A stretch of 64,000 nt of DNA from Glycine soja (Eukaryota > Streptophyta > Magnoliopsida > Fabales > Fabaceae). The notes beneath the pieces are model-generated. The model made no database searches. It worked only from the letters and a program-made list of their open reading frames with translations, and had not been told where the DNA came from. Positions 63,537 through 64,000 of this stretch are shown here, in pieces. Both the position numbers and the translations under genes were made by a program. The DNA lies in the NCBI RefSeq assembly GCF_004193775.1, contig NC_041008.1, positions 10,559,731 to 10,623,730 on the forward strand, read 5' to 3'. The first letter of the stretch is position 1. The number at the start of each line of letters is the position of its first letter.

Positions 63537-64000
63537 ATGGACGAAGATCAATGGATATATGATCGTATAATGTATGAAGAAGTTGATATGAATGAACAAA
63601 ATGAAGACGAAGCTGGTGTGAATGAAAAAAATGTTGATTGTTCTGATGCGTTCAATATTTCTCAAATATTAATGTGATTTATTGTTATTAAAGTAATAAA
63701 ATGAATTTCCCTTGAAGACTAAACTTGTGTGGATTGCATTATAGGTGTTTGTTACCCGAGATGATGTTCTACATTGGGCTCGATTTGTTGCTTATGAAAT
63801 TGGATTTGTGGCGGTGATTATGAGGTCAAACACAAACACTGATATGAAAGGAAAGACTTCATTTGTCTTAATTGGTTGTGAAAGGAGTGACCAGTATAGG
63901 TCTAGGAAGAAAGATTTTGTAAGAAAAAATACTGGCAGTAAAAAATGTGGGTGTCCCTTTAAGTTTCGTGGGAAACCAACGGTTGGAGGCCAATGATGGA
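63537..64000 (+). pseudogene. MULE transposase / FAR1-like N-terminal region, degraded and cut by the window end
   Basis: Exon 1 starts at ATG 63537 (MDEDQWIYDRIMYEE) and is acidic for 43 residues up to AFNISQ at 63665. Exon 2 starts after TTATAG at 63745 (VFVTRDDVLHWARFVAYEIG) and runs through SFVLIGCERS to KCGCPFKFRGKP, the Cys-containing start of the FAR1/MULE zinc-binding DNA-binding domain. Two lesions are seen. At the expected donor the bases are CAA|ATATTA instead of CAA|GTATTA, so unspliced reading stops at TGA 63675. In exon 2, GGQ is followed by TGA at 63994-63999 where relatives continue G-W-M-V. The catalytic DDE region would lie beyond the window. Both lesions point to an inactive copy. 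FAR1-type proteins are domesticated MULE transposases, but the terminal repeat nearby argues for the transposon, not a host gene. Confidence 0.7.

Larger units (their letters stand above)
62520..64000 (+). mobile_element. Left part of a transposase-bearing MULE (runs off the window)
   Basis: The left terminus has the palindromic end CTAGGTGCAC...GTGCACCTAG (62523-62556), sharing the GTGCACC...GGTGCAC design of both ends of the 7350-9238 element. A leader-like region follows (62590-62785), with a possible splice donor AAG|GTACGTTGG near 62780, then an AT-rich stretch with a long palindrome, then the transposase 5' exons. The right end is outside the window, so size and target duplication cannot be judged. 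Confidence 0.65.

Noticed and set aside
1..64000. Known plant microRNA genes, functional tRNA or rRNA genes, CRISPR arrays, LTR retrotransposon pairs, bacterial-type operons
   Set aside because: I scanned by eye for common miRNA mature sequences and tRNA A/B boxes and found only the SINE-like B-box at 1700. I saw no spaced identical repeats, LTR pairs or Shine-Dalgarno-type gene clusters. A covariance-model and LTR search would be decisive.

Overview
This window is AT-rich plant nuclear DNA. It is almost certainly from a dicot and most likely a legume such as soybean (Glycine). The evidence is three recognisable plant gene models with canonical GT-AG introns, many MITE-like elements, and Mutator-like (MULE) transposons carrying plant-mobile-domain and FAR1-type coding remnants that I recognise as typical of soybean. 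I saw no bacterial, viral or organellar signature.

Region 1 (about 0.35-21.2 kb) is a tandem segmental duplication with a unit of about 10.6 kb. Each unit carries one minus-strand gene for a class I BASIC PENTACYSTEINE (BPC/BBR, GAGA-binding) transcription factor: copy A at 3166-4014 and copy B at 15177-16028. Each gene has its whole coding sequence in one exon and a 5'UTR intron of about 500 bp just before the ATG. Similarity extends well into the flanks on both sides, so the DNA segment was duplicated rather than a retrocopied gene. Unit A later took in several mobile elements that unit B lacks: a possible tRNA-derived SINE (about 1.63-1.83 kb), a TIR element (5.70-6.97 kb), a deleted MULE with a plant-mobile-domain remnant (7.35-9.24 kb) and a 556-bp TIR element (10.27-10.83 kb).

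Region 2 (about 21-33 kb) holds one further gene on the minus strand: a three-exon INDETERMINATE DOMAIN C2H2 zinc-finger factor of the IDD14/15(SGR5)/16 clade. Its CDS is 29504-30443, 31501-31900 and 32212-32323 (483 aa).

Region 3 (about 33-62.5 kb) is a gene desert of nearly 30 kb. I recognise no gene in it, only microsatellites, short tandem duplications and several MITE-like inverted-repeat elements.

Region 4 (about 62.5-64.0 kb) is the left end of a larger MULE of the same terminal family as the 7.35-9.24 kb element. It carries the 5' part of a transposase gene with a FAR1-like N-terminus. The gene appears dead (lost splice donor, in-frame TGA) and runs off the window.

Functionally the window has a duplicated pair of GAGA-motif-binding regulators and an IDD regulator linked to gravitropism and starch responses. 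The IDD promoter region contains CT/GA runs of the kind BPC proteins bind, but a regulatory link is only inference. I did not find a convincing new multi-gene system. The most notable items are the tandem BPC duplication with asymmetric TE load, two altered residues in the DNA-binding motif of BPC copy A, and the paired MULE termini built as palindromes.
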